Origin: Endozoicomonas sp965199185 | GTDB lineage: Bacteria > Pseudomonadota > Gammaproteobacteria > Pseudomonadales > Endozoicomonadaceae | Assembly (NCBI GenBank): GCA_965199185.1 | Contig: CBDAQW010000043.1 | Span: 62,001 to 126,000 of the forward strand | Direction: 5' to 3' | DNA length: 64,000 bases | Program-made: the position numbers and the translations under genes | The notes under the pieces: model-generated | Databases searched by the model: none | What the model was told of the DNA's origin: nothing | Seen by the model: the letters and a program-made list of their open reading frames with translations, nothing else | Part shown: in pieces, positions 53,101 to 61,017 of the stretch | How positions within the stretch are numbered: position 1 is the stretch's first letter | Layout of the letters: the number at the start of each line of letters is the position of its first letter

Positions 53101-54036
53101 ATGAGGCGAGAAGCTTTCAACTATCTGCTGCTGGCGTTTCAGGCCAACCTCAAGAGTGAGCGAATCAGTGAATTGCGCTTTGATTTTCCTGACTGCTGGC
53201 AGGAGATCATTGCCAGCGAAGCTTTTATTCCTAAAGGTGTGGCCCAGGATCGTCTGATCAGGGTGGATTATGGCGATGAAGAATCAGATGGTTACCGGCA
53301 GGTCCACAAAGACCAAGGTCAGTATGTCTATTACTTCAACGGTCGGCATGTCGTAACGGATGACGATCTGAGGATGTTTGCATTTCGGCTTGACTGGTTT
53401 CCCCGTTGGCTCAGTCATCACTTGAAGTTGTCTGAACCCACTCTGCTGGTGGACGAAGTGCTCTGGTGTCTGGGTGAATCTCTGGGAGTGACTGTTTTGT
53501 TAGCTCGTGAGCTTCGGTACAGTCTTGATGAAATTCTCGACGCTGTTGAGTCGCAGGAGTTCCAATCAACCCTGGTGCTTGCTTCAAATGTACCATCAAC
53601 CAAACGACTGACATTGCCTGCAGGTTGTCAGTTGTTGGATCTCAATGTAGTGCTACCAATGGAAGATCCGGTACGAGTCGATTACAACCTTTTCCTTTCT
53701 TACATTGATCCGGTTCAGGGGCGGTTGGAGCGAGAAGGTATTTTGTGGGATGAGCATAATGGAATCTTGAGAGTGCTGGGTCAGGAACCGTGGATATTAA
53801 AAGGCGCTCCGGGAAAATGTCGGATAGTTAATGAGTTGTTCAATGCGGGGCGAAAAGGATCGCCCAGAATATTAACTCAATGGTTACTGGAGGAGTCTAC
53901 TTCGGGGAATTTGAGCCAGTTTTTCCATAGAGATGAACATTGGAAGCACTTTATCGCTTATGAAAGAGGCGCAAAGGGACGCTGCTGGCTCAAAGCGTTT
54001 GAAGAGTTGCCTATGTTCCAAAAAGAATCTGCCTGA
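53101..54036 (+). CDS. Uncharacterised phage-element protein, 311 aa (second gene of two-gene module)
   Basis: This 311-aa cytoplasmic-looking protein starts immediately after the 386-aa partner and must be cotranslated with it. The first third is beta-rich (LIRVDYGDEESDGYRQ, QYVYYFNGRHVVTDDDLRMF). The middle includes Trp-rich FRLDWFPRWLSHHLKL and helical ESLGVTVLLARELRYSLDEILDAVE. The last third (LEREGILWDEHNGILRVLGQEPWIL, RIVNELFNAGRKGSPRILTQWLLEES) looks like a winged-helix or helical domain. No catalytic motif is evident. A strong terminator closes the pair. The partnership suggests a two-component complex of unknown role. Confidence 0.6.
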   Translation: MRREAFNYLLLAFQANLKSERISELRFDFPDCWQEIIASEAFIPKGVAQDRLIRVDYGDEESDGYRQVHKDQGQYVYYFNGRHVVTDDDLRMFAFRLDWFPRWLSHHLKLSEPTLLVDEVLWCLGESLGVTVLLARELRYSLDEILDAVESQEFQSTLVLASNVPSTKRLTLPAGCQLLDLNVVLPMEDPVRVDYNLFLSYIDPVQGRLEREGILWDEHNGILRVLGQEPWILKGAPGKCRIVNELFNAGRKGSPRILTQWLLEESTSGNLSQFFHRDEHWKHFIAYERGAKGRCWLKAFEELPMFQKESA

Positions 54037-54065
54037 GAGCTTTTCTGCAAAACCAACACTAACCT

Positions 54066-54090
54066 AACCGGCCATTGAGCCGGTTTTTTT
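54066..54090 (+). terminator. Rho-independent terminator after the two-gene module
   Basis: AACCGGC and GCCGGTT pair around six bases and run into a T-tract of seven. It lies 29 bases past the 311-aa gene and isolates the module from the early operon. Confidence 0.88.
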
Positions 54091-54115
54091 GAGTCAATTT
54101 TAGAGAAAGTAGCAT

Positions 54116-54155
54116 TCCTACAGTTTCTCCTACAGCTCCTACACTTCCCCTACAG
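54116..54155 (+). repeat. Four direct repeats of YCCTACAG before the early operon
   Basis: TCCTACAG occurs at 54116 and 54128, TCCTACAC at 54137 and CCCTACAG at 54148, spaced 12, 9 and 11 bases. They lie 50-90 bases before the HTH gene, where a phage early promoter or operator is expected. They may be regulator-binding sites. Confidence 0.5.
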
Positions 54156-54206
54156 TGGCTCCCTCACACTCAGTCTTGCATAAACACAAAGGCTAAGGAG
54201 GCCAAT

Positions 54207-54509
54207 ATGCAAGACGCCAATCATCAACCTGGCTCTGAAAGGAGCCAAAGAGCAGGAGGTGAGTCAGGTGTTCCTACCCTTCTGCCTACAGCGGAATACG
54301 ATGTGATCCATATGGATTCCATTCAACTGTCACGTCGACTCAATATCAGCATCAAATCTCTCAGTCGTATGCGTCAAAACGGCACAGGTCCTCGCTTTTT
54401 GAGAGTCGGAGCCAAGGTGGTTTACCGGCTGGAGGATGTTCTGGCTTACGAACGGTCGCGTTTGTATGAAGCGGTAGGAACACCCGTCAGCGTTGGGGGT
54501 GACTCATGA
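54207..54509 (+). CDS. Helix-turn-helix (HTH_17 / excisionase-like) DNA-binding protein
   Basis: The 100-aa protein has a disordered N-terminal 30 residues. A small winged-helix domain of the AlpA/MerR-like HTH_17 type follows: DSIQLSRRLNISIKSLSRMRQNGTGPRFLRVGAKVVYRLEDVLAYERS as one region (about 37-85). Such domains occur in excisionases and small phage regulators. AAGGAGG lies seven bases before the ATG. It begins the early operon. The last bases overlap the next start (ATGA), a pattern repeated in the following genes. It could control the early promoter or act as the recombination directionality factor for the serine integrase. Confidence 0.75.
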   Translation: MQDANHQPGSERSQRAGGESGVPTLLPTAEYDVIHMDSIQLSRRLNISIKSLSRMRQNGTGPRFLRVGAKVVYRLEDVLAYERSRLYEAVGTPVSVGGDS

Positions 54510-54985
54510 GTCCGGATCTGCAAGCCATTCTTAAGATGCCTATGTGTGACCTGTCTGCTAAGTCTAGCGAGGAGCTTCTGCGGCTGGTGGACAGAGCCGA
54601 ATCCCTGCTGGAAAAAGCGCAGCAGGTTCGGGACTGGCTGGAAGCGGCGATTGCTCACAAGTACGTTTACAAAGCCACCAGCATTCGCACCGAGCTTGAG
54701 CAGGATTTTGGGTTTGTTCAGTTTGAAGATGGCCGGGTCAAGGTCACTTCAGAGGTTCACAAAGCAGTGACATGGGATCAGAAGAAGCTATCAGCCATCG
54801 CCCAGACCATTCTTGAACAGGGTGAACAACCGGAGTCGTTTATGGAAGTGAATTACAAGGTTCCGGATGATCGCTTTGATCAGTGGCCGGAGGTGATTCA
54901 AAACGCGTTTCGACCTGCTTTGAGTATCAAGCCCGGTACTCCCACCTATCAATTAAGCCCGAATCATAAGGAGGTGAAGTCATGA
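54506..54985 (+). CDS. Conserved phage protein of unknown function
   Basis: The 159-aa product has a helical, coiled-coil-like N-terminus (SSEELLRLVDRAESLLEKAQQVRDWLEAAI, about 19-48). A compact domain follows with GFVQFEDGRVKVTSEVHKAVTWDQKKL and FMEVNYKVPDDRFDQWPEVIQNAFRPALSIKPGTPTYQL. Related proteins are regularly found next to phage recombination ATPases, so a role in early DNA metabolism is likely, but no activity is known to me. It overlaps both neighbours by four bases (ATGA), so it is coupled with the HTH gene and the Sak4-like gene. Confidence 0.6.
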   Translation: MSPDLQAILKMPMCDLSAKSSEELLRLVDRAESLLEKAQQVRDWLEAAIAHKYVYKATSIRTELEQDFGFVQFEDGRVKVTSEVHKAVTWDQKKLSAIAQTILEQGEQPESFMEVNYKVPDDRFDQWPEVIQNAFRPALSIKPGTPTYQLSPNHKEVKS

Positions 54986-55836
54986 GTCTACCCATTCTTA
55001 CGGCTGAGCAACGGAGCCAAGAGCGCAAGGGAATTAAGTGCGTCCTTTTGGGTAACAGCGGTGTGGGTAAAACCACTCAGCTACAAACCCTGAATCCGGA
55101 GACAACCTTGTTTATGGATCTTGAAGCGGGTGACCTTGCGGTTCAGGACTGGTCCGGCGATACCATTCGGCCCGATACCTGGACGGAGTTTAGAAACTTC
55201 GCTGTTTTCCTGGGAGGTCCAAATCCTGCCCTGCGTGATGATCAGGTGTATTCCGCCGCTCACTACCGGGCTGTTTGTGAGAAGTGTGGCGACCCAAAGT
55301 CTCTGGAGAAATACGACACCTACTTTATTGACTCTATCACTGTGCTGGGTCGGTTGTGTTTCCAGTGGTGCAAAGGTCAGCCACAGGCATTCTCGGAGAA
55401 AACCGGCAAGCCGGATACTCGTGGTGCTTACGGTTTGCACGGTCAGGAGATGATTGCAGCACTGACTCATCTGCAACATGCCAGAGGCAAGAATGTAGTG
55501 TTCGTTGCAATCTTGGAAGAACGAGTGGATGACTTTAACCGGAAAATCTACCAGCCCCAAATTGAAGGTTCTAAAACAGGACTGGAAATGCCCGGCATTG
55601 TCGATCAGGTCATCACCCTGGCCAGTCTCCCTGATGAGGAAGGCAACCTTCGTCGTACGTTTGTTTGCCAGACGCTCAACCCTTATGGCTATCCCGCCAA
55701 GGATCGCAGTGGCCGTCTGGATGTCCATGAACCACCTCATCTTGGCAGGCTGTTCCACAAAATCCGAACCGCTGAACGTCAGCCGGTCACCTTTGAACAC
55801 CCAACCTCTGAAACAACACAGGAAGCACAATCATGA
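54982..55836 (+). CDS. Sak4-like RecA-fold ATPase (phage nucleotide-binding protein)
   Basis: The 284-aa protein contains a RecA-type core of the AAA_24 group: Walker A LLGNSGVGKTTQLQTL (about 23-38), TLFMDLEAGDLAV, Walker B YDTYFIDSITVLGRL, and NVVFVAILEERVDDF with IVDQVITLASL. Phage proteins of this group (Sak4) act as single-strand annealing or strand-exchange factors with a partner ssDNA-binding protein. The gene directly downstream is such a candidate partner. Four-base overlaps join it to both neighbours. A zinc-like Cys pair (CEKCGDP) is present near residue 97. Alternative: a phage packaging-unrelated P-loop protein, less likely. Confidence 0.75.
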   Translation: MSLPILTAEQRSQERKGIKCVLLGNSGVGKTTQLQTLNPETTLFMDLEAGDLAVQDWSGDTIRPDTWTEFRNFAVFLGGPNPALRDDQVYSAAHYRAVCEKCGDPKSLEKYDTYFIDSITVLGRLCFQWCKGQPQAFSEKTGKPDTRGAYGLHGQEMIAALTHLQHARGKNVVFVAILEERVDDFNRKIYQPQIEGSKTGLEMPGIVDQVITLASLPDEEGNLRRTFVCQTLNPYGYPAKDRSGRLDVHEPPHLGRLFHKIRTAERQPVTFEHPTSETTQEAQS

Positions 55837-56456
55837 CCCAGAAAAAATCATGGAACGATTTTAACGATGCGGTTGACCAGAATCAGCACGACATCATTCC
55901 TTCAGGCACGCTGGTGAAGGTCCGCATGACCATTAAGCCGGGAGGGTTTGATAATCCCGATATGGGTTGGACCGGTGGCTATGCCACTCGCGGAGAAACA
56001 GGTGCTATCTACCTGAATGCTGAGTTTACGGTGTTGGCTGGGGAATATGCCAAACGGAAGGTCTGGTCCCTGATCGGGATGCACAGCCCAAAAGGGCCGG
56101 AGTGGGAGAATATGGGACGCTCCTTTGTTCGTAGCATTCTGCAATCCGCCCGTAACATCAAACCGGAAGATAATAGCCCACCGGCGTATAAGGGACGTCA
56201 GTTGATGTCGTTATCGGAGCTCGATGGTATTGAGTTTGTGGCTAAGGTCAGTCTTGAAAAAGACCAGTATGACGAGCCCAAGAACGTCATCAAGCAGGCC
56301 ATTACTCCGGAGCACAAGCAGTATGCTCAGGTCATGCATGGAGCAGCAACATCTGGTCAGCTTCAACCTTCCCATCATGAGTTGCAGAAACAGCTCTACA
56401 GTGGACCAGATCAGGCACCGCACCCTGCAGAGAGTTATGGAACTCAGTGGGATTGA
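55833..56456 (+). CDS. Putative phage single-stranded DNA-binding-like protein
   Basis: The 207-aa product has a beta-rich core of about 130 residues (LVKVRMTIKPGGFDNPDMGWTGG, AIYLNAEFTVLAGEYAKRKVWSLIG, LDGIEFVAKVSLEKDQYDEPKN). An acidic or flexible Gln/His/Pro-rich C-terminal tail ends in QWD. That plan, an OB-like fold plus flexible tail, fits phage ssDNA-binding proteins that work with Sak4-type annealers. The start overlaps the ATPase gene by four bases. A terminator follows 10 bases after its stop. No direct motif proves ssDNA binding. Confidence 0.6.
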   Translation: MTQKKSWNDFNDAVDQNQHDIIPSGTLVKVRMTIKPGGFDNPDMGWTGGYATRGETGAIYLNAEFTVLAGEYAKRKVWSLIGMHSPKGPEWENMGRSFVRSILQSARNIKPEDNSPPAYKGRQLMSLSELDGIEFVAKVSLEKDQYDEPKNVIKQAITPEHKQYAQVMHGAATSGQLQPSHHELQKQLYSGPDQAPHPAESYGTQWD

Positions 56457-56466
56457 AGCCATACGT

Positions 56467-56493
56467 GCCCACCCATCAGTGGGCTTCTTTTTT
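56467..56493 (+). terminator. Rho-independent terminator in the early operon
   Basis: GCCCAC and GTGGGC pair around six bases and are followed by TTCTTTTTT. It lies between the ssDNA-binding-like gene and the primase-helicase gene, and may set their relative expression. Confidence 0.78.
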
Positions 56494-56508
56494 CAGGGAT
56501 AGTTACCA

Positions 56509-58626
56509 ATGAATAACGGATGGTTGAATTTTAACACAGCAGCAGAGCAATACTCTCCTGAGCCTTTACCTGTTGAAGATATCAAGCGTCGCATACAAGA
56601 GCGGCTGGTGGACTATCTGGCTGTACTGTTTCCAAATGGAAAGCTGCGAAACGGCAAGTTCGTTATGGGCAACATAAAAGGCGACAAAGGGAAAAGCCTT
56701 GAGGTTGCGCTAGAGGGGAGTGAGGCTGGCCTGTGGCATGACTTTGAAAGTGGAGAAGGTGGAGACGTCGTCAGCCTGACCGCTGCCCATCAAGGGCTTG
56801 ATGATAAAAATGATTTTCCAGAAATAATTCGATTTATGGCTGATTGGTTAGGGATGCCAACAACCCATCCACCAGCCGTAACCAGCTATCAGGAGGACTA
56901 TGAGGACCTTGGACCACACACTGGTAAGTGGGATTACCACGACGGAGAGGGCAACCTGATTGCGTGTGTATATCGTTATGAAACTCCGGATGGCAAAGAA
57001 TTCAGACCCTGGGATGTGAAGGCCAGAAAAACCAAAGCACCCAATCCCAGACCTTTGTATAACCAGCCTGGCATAAAAGCTTCCACTGACGTTTGGCTGG
57101 TGGAGGGAGAAAAAGCTGCGCAGGCATTAATCGACAATGGCTACTGCGCCACCACGGCCATGAACGGAGCCAAGGCACCGGTTGAGAAAACCGACTGGTC
57201 TCCTCTGAAAGAAAAGAGAGTCACCATCTGGCCAGATAATGATGAAGCTGGTTTTTCCTATGCCCAGAGTGCAGCGAGAGCCATTGTTGATATAGGTGCT
57301 GCTAGTGTTGTGATTCTAAAGCCACCCGAGAGTAGTCCTGAAAAGTGGGATGCAGCAGATGCGGTTAATGGAGGCTTTGATATTCGACAGTGGAGAGTGA
57401 CTACTCCACGTAAAACCCTGAAAGAATCCGTACCGTTTTATCGCTTGGGTGAATTGCTGGATGACGATTCTCCGATGCCCGAAGACCTCCTGAGCCCGAG
57501 GGTTCTGACACCGGGTGGCATGCTGGTGATCGGTGGAGCACCCAAGGTCGGTAAGAGTGATTTTCTTCTCAACCTGCTGGCTCATATGTCGGCAGGCTTA
57601 ACCTTCCTCGATATGCGTCCAAGTCGGCCACTGAAGATCTTTTATCTGCAAGCTGAGGTGCAATATCACTACTTGCGGGAGCGGGTGAAAAAGCTTCCTC
57701 TTGAACAGTACCAAATGACTCAGGTACGAGAGAATCTGGTGGTCACGGCGAGGCTGAATCTTATTCTGAATGAGAAAGGCATGCCTCTGATACTGAGAGC
57801 CATTCGAGAGGCTTTTCCAGAAGGACCGGATGTGATCGTGATCGATCCGATTCGTAATGTGTTTGATCCCGGACCTGATGGCAGCAGTGAGAACGACAAC
57901 AATGCCATGCTGTTTTTCCTGAAAGAACGGGTCGAGCAGCTGCGGGATATTGTGAATCCAGATGCGGGTCTGATTCTTGTGCACCATACCCGCAAGATGA
58001 GTAAACGACAGTTGGAAGAGGACCCGTTTCAGGCGTTATCTGGTGCTGGTAGTCTGCGTGGTTACTACACCTCCGGCATGTTGTTGTTCAGGCCAGAGGA
58101 GTTAGAACCTGAGAGGATGCTTTACTATGAACTGCGTAACGGTCCGTCCCCGGTAGCAAAGCGAATCATTAAGAAAGACCAACAGTGGTGTGAAGCACCT
58201 CCCAACGGGGTACGTATTGCCGGTGAGGAGATGGGGCGTAAGCACGATGCGGAGCGCATCCGAAAGCGTGAAGTCATCGTCAACCTGATTTACCAGGAAG
58301 CACTCAAGGGTAAAGTGTATACCTCTAACCAGTTCGCCCAGACTTTTGAAAATCAAGCCGGTTTGGGTGCCAGCTCAACCATCCGGGATCGGATTAATGT
58401 TCTCAGTACCAAGGGATACATCAAGTTTTTTAACGACCATGACGAATACAACCTACCTGCACCACTGCGAAGCACACAGGGATATTTGTGTGTTGAAAAC
58501 ATGGAATTAGGCAACGATGGTCATCCATTATGTCGGGTGCCTCCAACTCATTATAAATGTGCTCAAACGTCTGCAACTTTGCCGGTAGAAGACCCTGATC
58601 AGTGGATTTATTACGAACCAAAATGA
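56509..58626 (+). CDS. Phage/plasmid primase-helicase (Toprim plus RepA-type ATPase)
   Basis: The 705-aa protein combines a primase-like half and a helicase-like half. The N-terminal ~110 residues look like a zinc-binding or CHC2-like entry domain (LWHDFESGEGGDVVSLTAAHQ) but without clear cysteines. A Toprim domain follows with VWLVEGEKAAQALIDNGYCA (catalytic Glu) and VTIWPDNDEAGFSYA (Asp-x-Asp). The C-terminal ATPase has Walker A VIGGAPKVGKSDFLLNLLAHM (about 343-363), VIVIDPIRNVFDPG (Walker B) and LILVHHTRKMSKRQ, as in RepA/AAA_25 replicative helicases. It is followed directly by the iteron-like repeat cluster, which it may open and prime. Confidence 0.85.
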   Translation: MNNGWLNFNTAAEQYSPEPLPVEDIKRRIQERLVDYLAVLFPNGKLRNGKFVMGNIKGDKGKSLEVALEGSEAGLWHDFESGEGGDVVSLTAAHQGLDDKNDFPEIIRFMADWLGMPTTHPPAVTSYQEDYEDLGPHTGKWDYHDGEGNLIACVYRYETPDGKEFRPWDVKARKTKAPNPRPLYNQPGIKASTDVWLVEGEKAAQALIDNGYCATTAMNGAKAPVEKTDWSPLKEKRVTIWPDNDEAGFSYAQSAARAIVDIGAASVVILKPPESSPEKWDAADAVNGGFDIRQWRVTTPRKTLKESVPFYRLGELLDDDSPMPEDLLSPRVLTPGGMLVIGGAPKVGKSDFLLNLLAHMSAGLTFLDMRPSRPLKIFYLQAEVQYHYLRERVKKLPLEQYQMTQVRENLVVTARLNLILNEKGMPLILRAIREAFPEGPDVIVIDPIRNVFDPGPDGSSENDNNAMLFFLKERVEQLRDIVNPDAGLILVHHTRKMSKRQLEEDPFQALSGAGSLRGYYTSGMLLFRPEELEPERMLYYELRNGPSPVAKRIIKKDQQWCEAPPNGVRIAGEEMGRKHDAERIRKREVIVNLIYQEALKGKVYTSNQFAQTFENQAGLGASSTIRDRINVLSTKGYIKFFNDHDEYNLPAPLRSTQGYLCVENMELGNDGHPLCRVPPTHYKCAQTSATLPVEDPDQWIYYEPK

Positions 58627-58633
58627 ATGATTT

Positions 58634-58896
58634 GAGTTGCTGAGGAGTTGCCAGTGAGTTGCTGAAAACGGGGAGTTGCTGAGTTGCCAGAATTTTCCAG
58701 CAACTCAGAAAACAGAATGATTTCAATTGGTTAACAGATTCGTGAGTTGCTGGATTCTGAAAACTCAGCAACTCAATCCAGCAACTCATAAGTACTTGAA
58801 ATAGTTGATTTTTGGTGAGTTGCTGAGTTGCTGGAATCTTTATATATATAAATATATATACGGACGAGCCTCCTTGAGGTCGGCCCCGTCCGTATA
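58634..58896. other. Candidate replication origin: 9-mer iterons, AT-rich block and hairpin
   Basis: Eleven copies of GAGTTGCTG or the variant GAGTTGCCA lie within 200 bases. Eight are on the plus strand (58634, 58645, 58656, 58673, 58681, 58744, 58817, 58825). Three are inverted as CAGCAACTC (58698, 58766, 58779). An alternating TA tract (about 58840-58860) follows. A 10-base inverted repeat, TATACGGACG / CGTCCGTATA (58857-58866 and 58887-58896), comes after it. Iterons plus a DNA-unwinding tract next to the replicative helicase gene is the usual plan of a phage or plasmid origin. No protein is encoded. Confidence 0.65.
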
Positions 58897-58918
58897 AGAA
58901 ATCGCAGGAGGCGGTGTC

Positions 58919-59299
58919 ATGTTGACCATTGAGGAACTCAGGGATCGATATCGGGAAGCCTGGCTGGTGGCCCGACGAGTTCCCTCGGGAATCAATCTCA
59001 GACACACGTCGTATTGGCCAGAGCTTAATCCTAATCGCTGGGAGGTTTACCGAAGGGAAGGCGGAAAAACCAAATCATCTCCGCCGTCTGCGGATGCTGT
59101 GGACCGGATGATCGAGTGCATGCGTTGGTTACGTTGGCTTTCGGAGGAGGAGCGGGAGCTCGTTTGGCTGAAGGCGTCTGGATTGCCCTGGAAAATCATT
59201 GCGGACCAGTTAGGCGTGAATCGTAAAACTCCTGTGGTGCGCTGGAACAAAGCGATGAACCGAGTGAAAATCCATCTTTTACAAAATAATTCAGGGTGA
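58919..59299 (+). CDS. DUF6362-type phage protein with sigma-like HTH
   Basis: The 126-aa product resembles the DUF6362 group of small phage proteins. It has an N-terminal helical part (TIEELRDRYREAWLVARRVPSG), an aromatic loop (YWPELNPNRWEVYRREGG), the block PPSADAVDRMIECMRWLRWLSEEERELVWLKASGLPWKIIADQLG, and a C-terminal HTH (NRKTPVVRWNKAMNRVKI) like sigma factor region 4. It probably binds DNA and may act as a late regulator. AGGAGG lies seven bases before the ATG. It is the first gene after the putative origin and is separated from the methyltransferase by a terminator. Confidence 0.65.
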   Translation: MLTIEELRDRYREAWLVARRVPSGINLRHTSYWPELNPNRWEVYRREGGKTKSSPPSADAVDRMIECMRWLRWLSEEERELVWLKASGLPWKIIADQLGVNRKTPVVRWNKAMNRVKIHLLQNNSG

Positions 59300-59430
59300 T
59301 TTGACCCGCAGAAGGACAAACAGGGCTGGAATGTCTTTGATTGGTAGTTCTGGTACATGGTTGGCTGAGTGGACATATTTCAGAGGTTTGATGAAAATTA
59401 ACGCTAAGGTCGAAGCAAAGTACACATAAG

Positions 59431-59460
59431 CCCCGCACCACTTCCGGTCCGGGGTTTTTT
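59431..59460 (+). terminator. Rho-independent terminator before the methyltransferase gene
   Basis: CCCCG and CGGGG pair around a 14-base loop and end in six T residues. The 131 bases between the DUF6362 stop and this hairpin show no gene. Confidence 0.75.
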
Positions 59461-59495
59461 ATTGCCGTTTTTTCATGAACCGTCACGGAAGCATC

Positions 59496-60773
59496 ATGGC
59501 CCGAATCCTCGTCGAATCCATCGAACACCGCTCTGTTGCCAGCCTGGTGCCCTACGGCAACAACGCTCGCACTCACTCCGATGAGCAGGTGCACCAGATT
59601 GCCCGTTCCATCGAAGAGTTCGGGTTTGTGAATCCAGTGTTGGTAGGGGACGACGGAGTGATCGTAGCAGGTCATGGTCGTTTGATGGCCGCGAAGCAGC
59701 TGGGGATGGAAACGGTGCCGGTGATTGTGCTGGGGCATCTGACCGAGACTCAGCGCAGAGCCCTTGTCATTGCGGATAATCAAATCACCGCCAACTCAGG
59801 CTGGGATGAGGACCTGTTGAAACAGGAACTGGCTGAGCTGGATGCTCTGGATTTTGATCTGGACCTGATGGGTTTCTCCGATGAGGAGCTGGAAGGTTTG
59901 CTGCTGATGGATGAGCCGGAAGGGCAGACGGACGATGATGAATTGCCTGAACCGGAAGAACACCCTGTCAGCCAGTCTGGCGATCTGTGGGTGCTTGGGG
60001 AGCATCGTGTGCTTTGCGGCAGCGCCACGGAACAGGCCAACGTGGAGGCCCTTATGGCCGGACAGCTGGCCGACATGGTGTTCACCGATCCTCCCTACAA
60101 CGTCGACTACGCCAATCCTGAGAAAAATACCAAAGCCAAAAAAGATCGTCGGATCAAAAACGACAATCTGGGCTCTGAGTTTCACACCTTCCTGTTAGCT
60201 GCGATAAGCAACTTGCTCGGTGTTTGCAAGGGAGCGATTTATATCTGCATGTCCTCGTCTGAGCTGGACACTTTGCAGAAAGCCTTTCGTGAAGCCGGAG
60301 GCAAATGGTCCACGTTTATCATCTGGGCCAAGAATACCTTCACCCTTGGGCGCTCCGACTATCAGCGCCAATACGAACCAATTCTCTATGGCTGGAAAGA
60401 AGGCTCTGAACACTTCTGGTGTGGGGCTCGGGATCAGGGGGATGTCTGGTATTTCAACAAACCCGCCCGTAACGATCTGCATCCCACCATGAAGCCGGTG
60501 GAACTGGTGGAGCGAGCTATACGCAACTCTTCTAAAACCCGAGACATTGTTCTCGACTTGTTTGGTGGTTCAGGCTCGACTCTGATCGCCTGTGAGAAGA
60601 CTCATCGCAGTGCGCGACTGATGGAACTGGAACCGAAATACGTCGATGTCATTGTACGGCGGTGGGAGGAGTATTCGGGCAAGGAAGCCTTCCTGGAATC
60701 CAGCCAACTGACCTTTGAACAAACCAAGAGTGAGCGACATGGAAGATCTCTCCCGCCGACTGGATCAGATTGA
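59496..60773 (+). CDS. ParB-domain / adenine-type DNA methyltransferase fusion
   Basis: The 425-aa protein joins an N-terminal ParB-like domain to a beta-class DNA methyltransferase. The ParB part has LVPYGNNARTHSDEQVHQIARSIEEFGFVNPVLV and GVIVAGHGRLMAAKQLGMETVPVIVL. An acidic linker (about 130-160) follows. The catalytic motif DPPYNVDY precedes the SAM-binding FGGSGSTLIACEKT, the order found in beta-class N6-adenine and N4-cytosine enzymes. No restriction partner is visible, so it is an orphan phage methyltransferase, perhaps protecting the phage from host restriction. I choose the ATG at 59496, with GGAAG upstream, over one at 59475. Confidence 0.88.
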   Translation: MARILVESIEHRSVASLVPYGNNARTHSDEQVHQIARSIEEFGFVNPVLVGDDGVIVAGHGRLMAAKQLGMETVPVIVLGHLTETQRRALVIADNQITANSGWDEDLLKQELAELDALDFDLDLMGFSDEELEGLLLMDEPEGQTDDDELPEPEEHPVSQSGDLWVLGEHRVLCGSATEQANVEALMAGQLADMVFTDPPYNVDYANPEKNTKAKKDRRIKNDNLGSEFHTFLLAAISNLLGVCKGAIYICMSSSELDTLQKAFREAGGKWSTFIIWAKNTFTLGRSDYQRQYEPILYGWKEGSEHFWCGARDQGDVWYFNKPARNDLHPTMKPVELVERAIRNSSKTRDIVLDLFGGSGSTLIACEKTHRSARLMELEPKYVDVIVRRWEEYSGKEAFLESSQLTFEQTKSERHGRSLPPTGSD

Positions 60774-61014
60774 TTCCAAGCTCGACAAGCTCAGCGATGC
60801 GGTCTCTCGTCTGGCCATGATCGAGGAGCGCATCACTCATCAGACCAGCAACCTCTCCCGTCAGGATGACCGTCTGGATCAGCATGAAACACGACTGCGG
60901 CAGTTAGAATTTCAGGCCAGTCGTCGGGGCGTGATGCTTGGTTACATCGAACGATTTGGCTGGATTGTTCTGACGGCAGCTATCGGCCTTTTATCTTACT
61001 TTCTCAAGGGATGA
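60739..61014 (+). CDS. Small coiled-coil membrane protein of the lysis region
   Basis: The product of 91 aa has a long heptad-rich coiled coil (MEDLSRRLDQIDSKLDKLSDAVSRL and on to about residue 60) and one C-terminal membrane helix (IVLTAAIGLLSYFL). It is tail-anchored or has a type II topology. Its start lies inside the end of the methyltransferase gene (35-base overlap) and the amidase follows four bases after its stop. The position suggests a holin accessory or spanin-like function, but the sequence does not prove it. A TTG at 60715 is an alternative start. Confidence 0.6.
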   Translation: MEDLSRRLDQIDSKLDKLSDAVSRLAMIEERITHQTSNLSRQDDRLDQHETRLRQLEFQASRRGVMLGYIERFGWIVLTAAIGLLSYFLKG

Positions 61015-61017
61015 GTC

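Noticed and set aside
58634..58833. CRISPR array
   Set aside because: The repeats are only 9 bases, irregularly spaced and in both orientations, with no unique spacers or cas genes.
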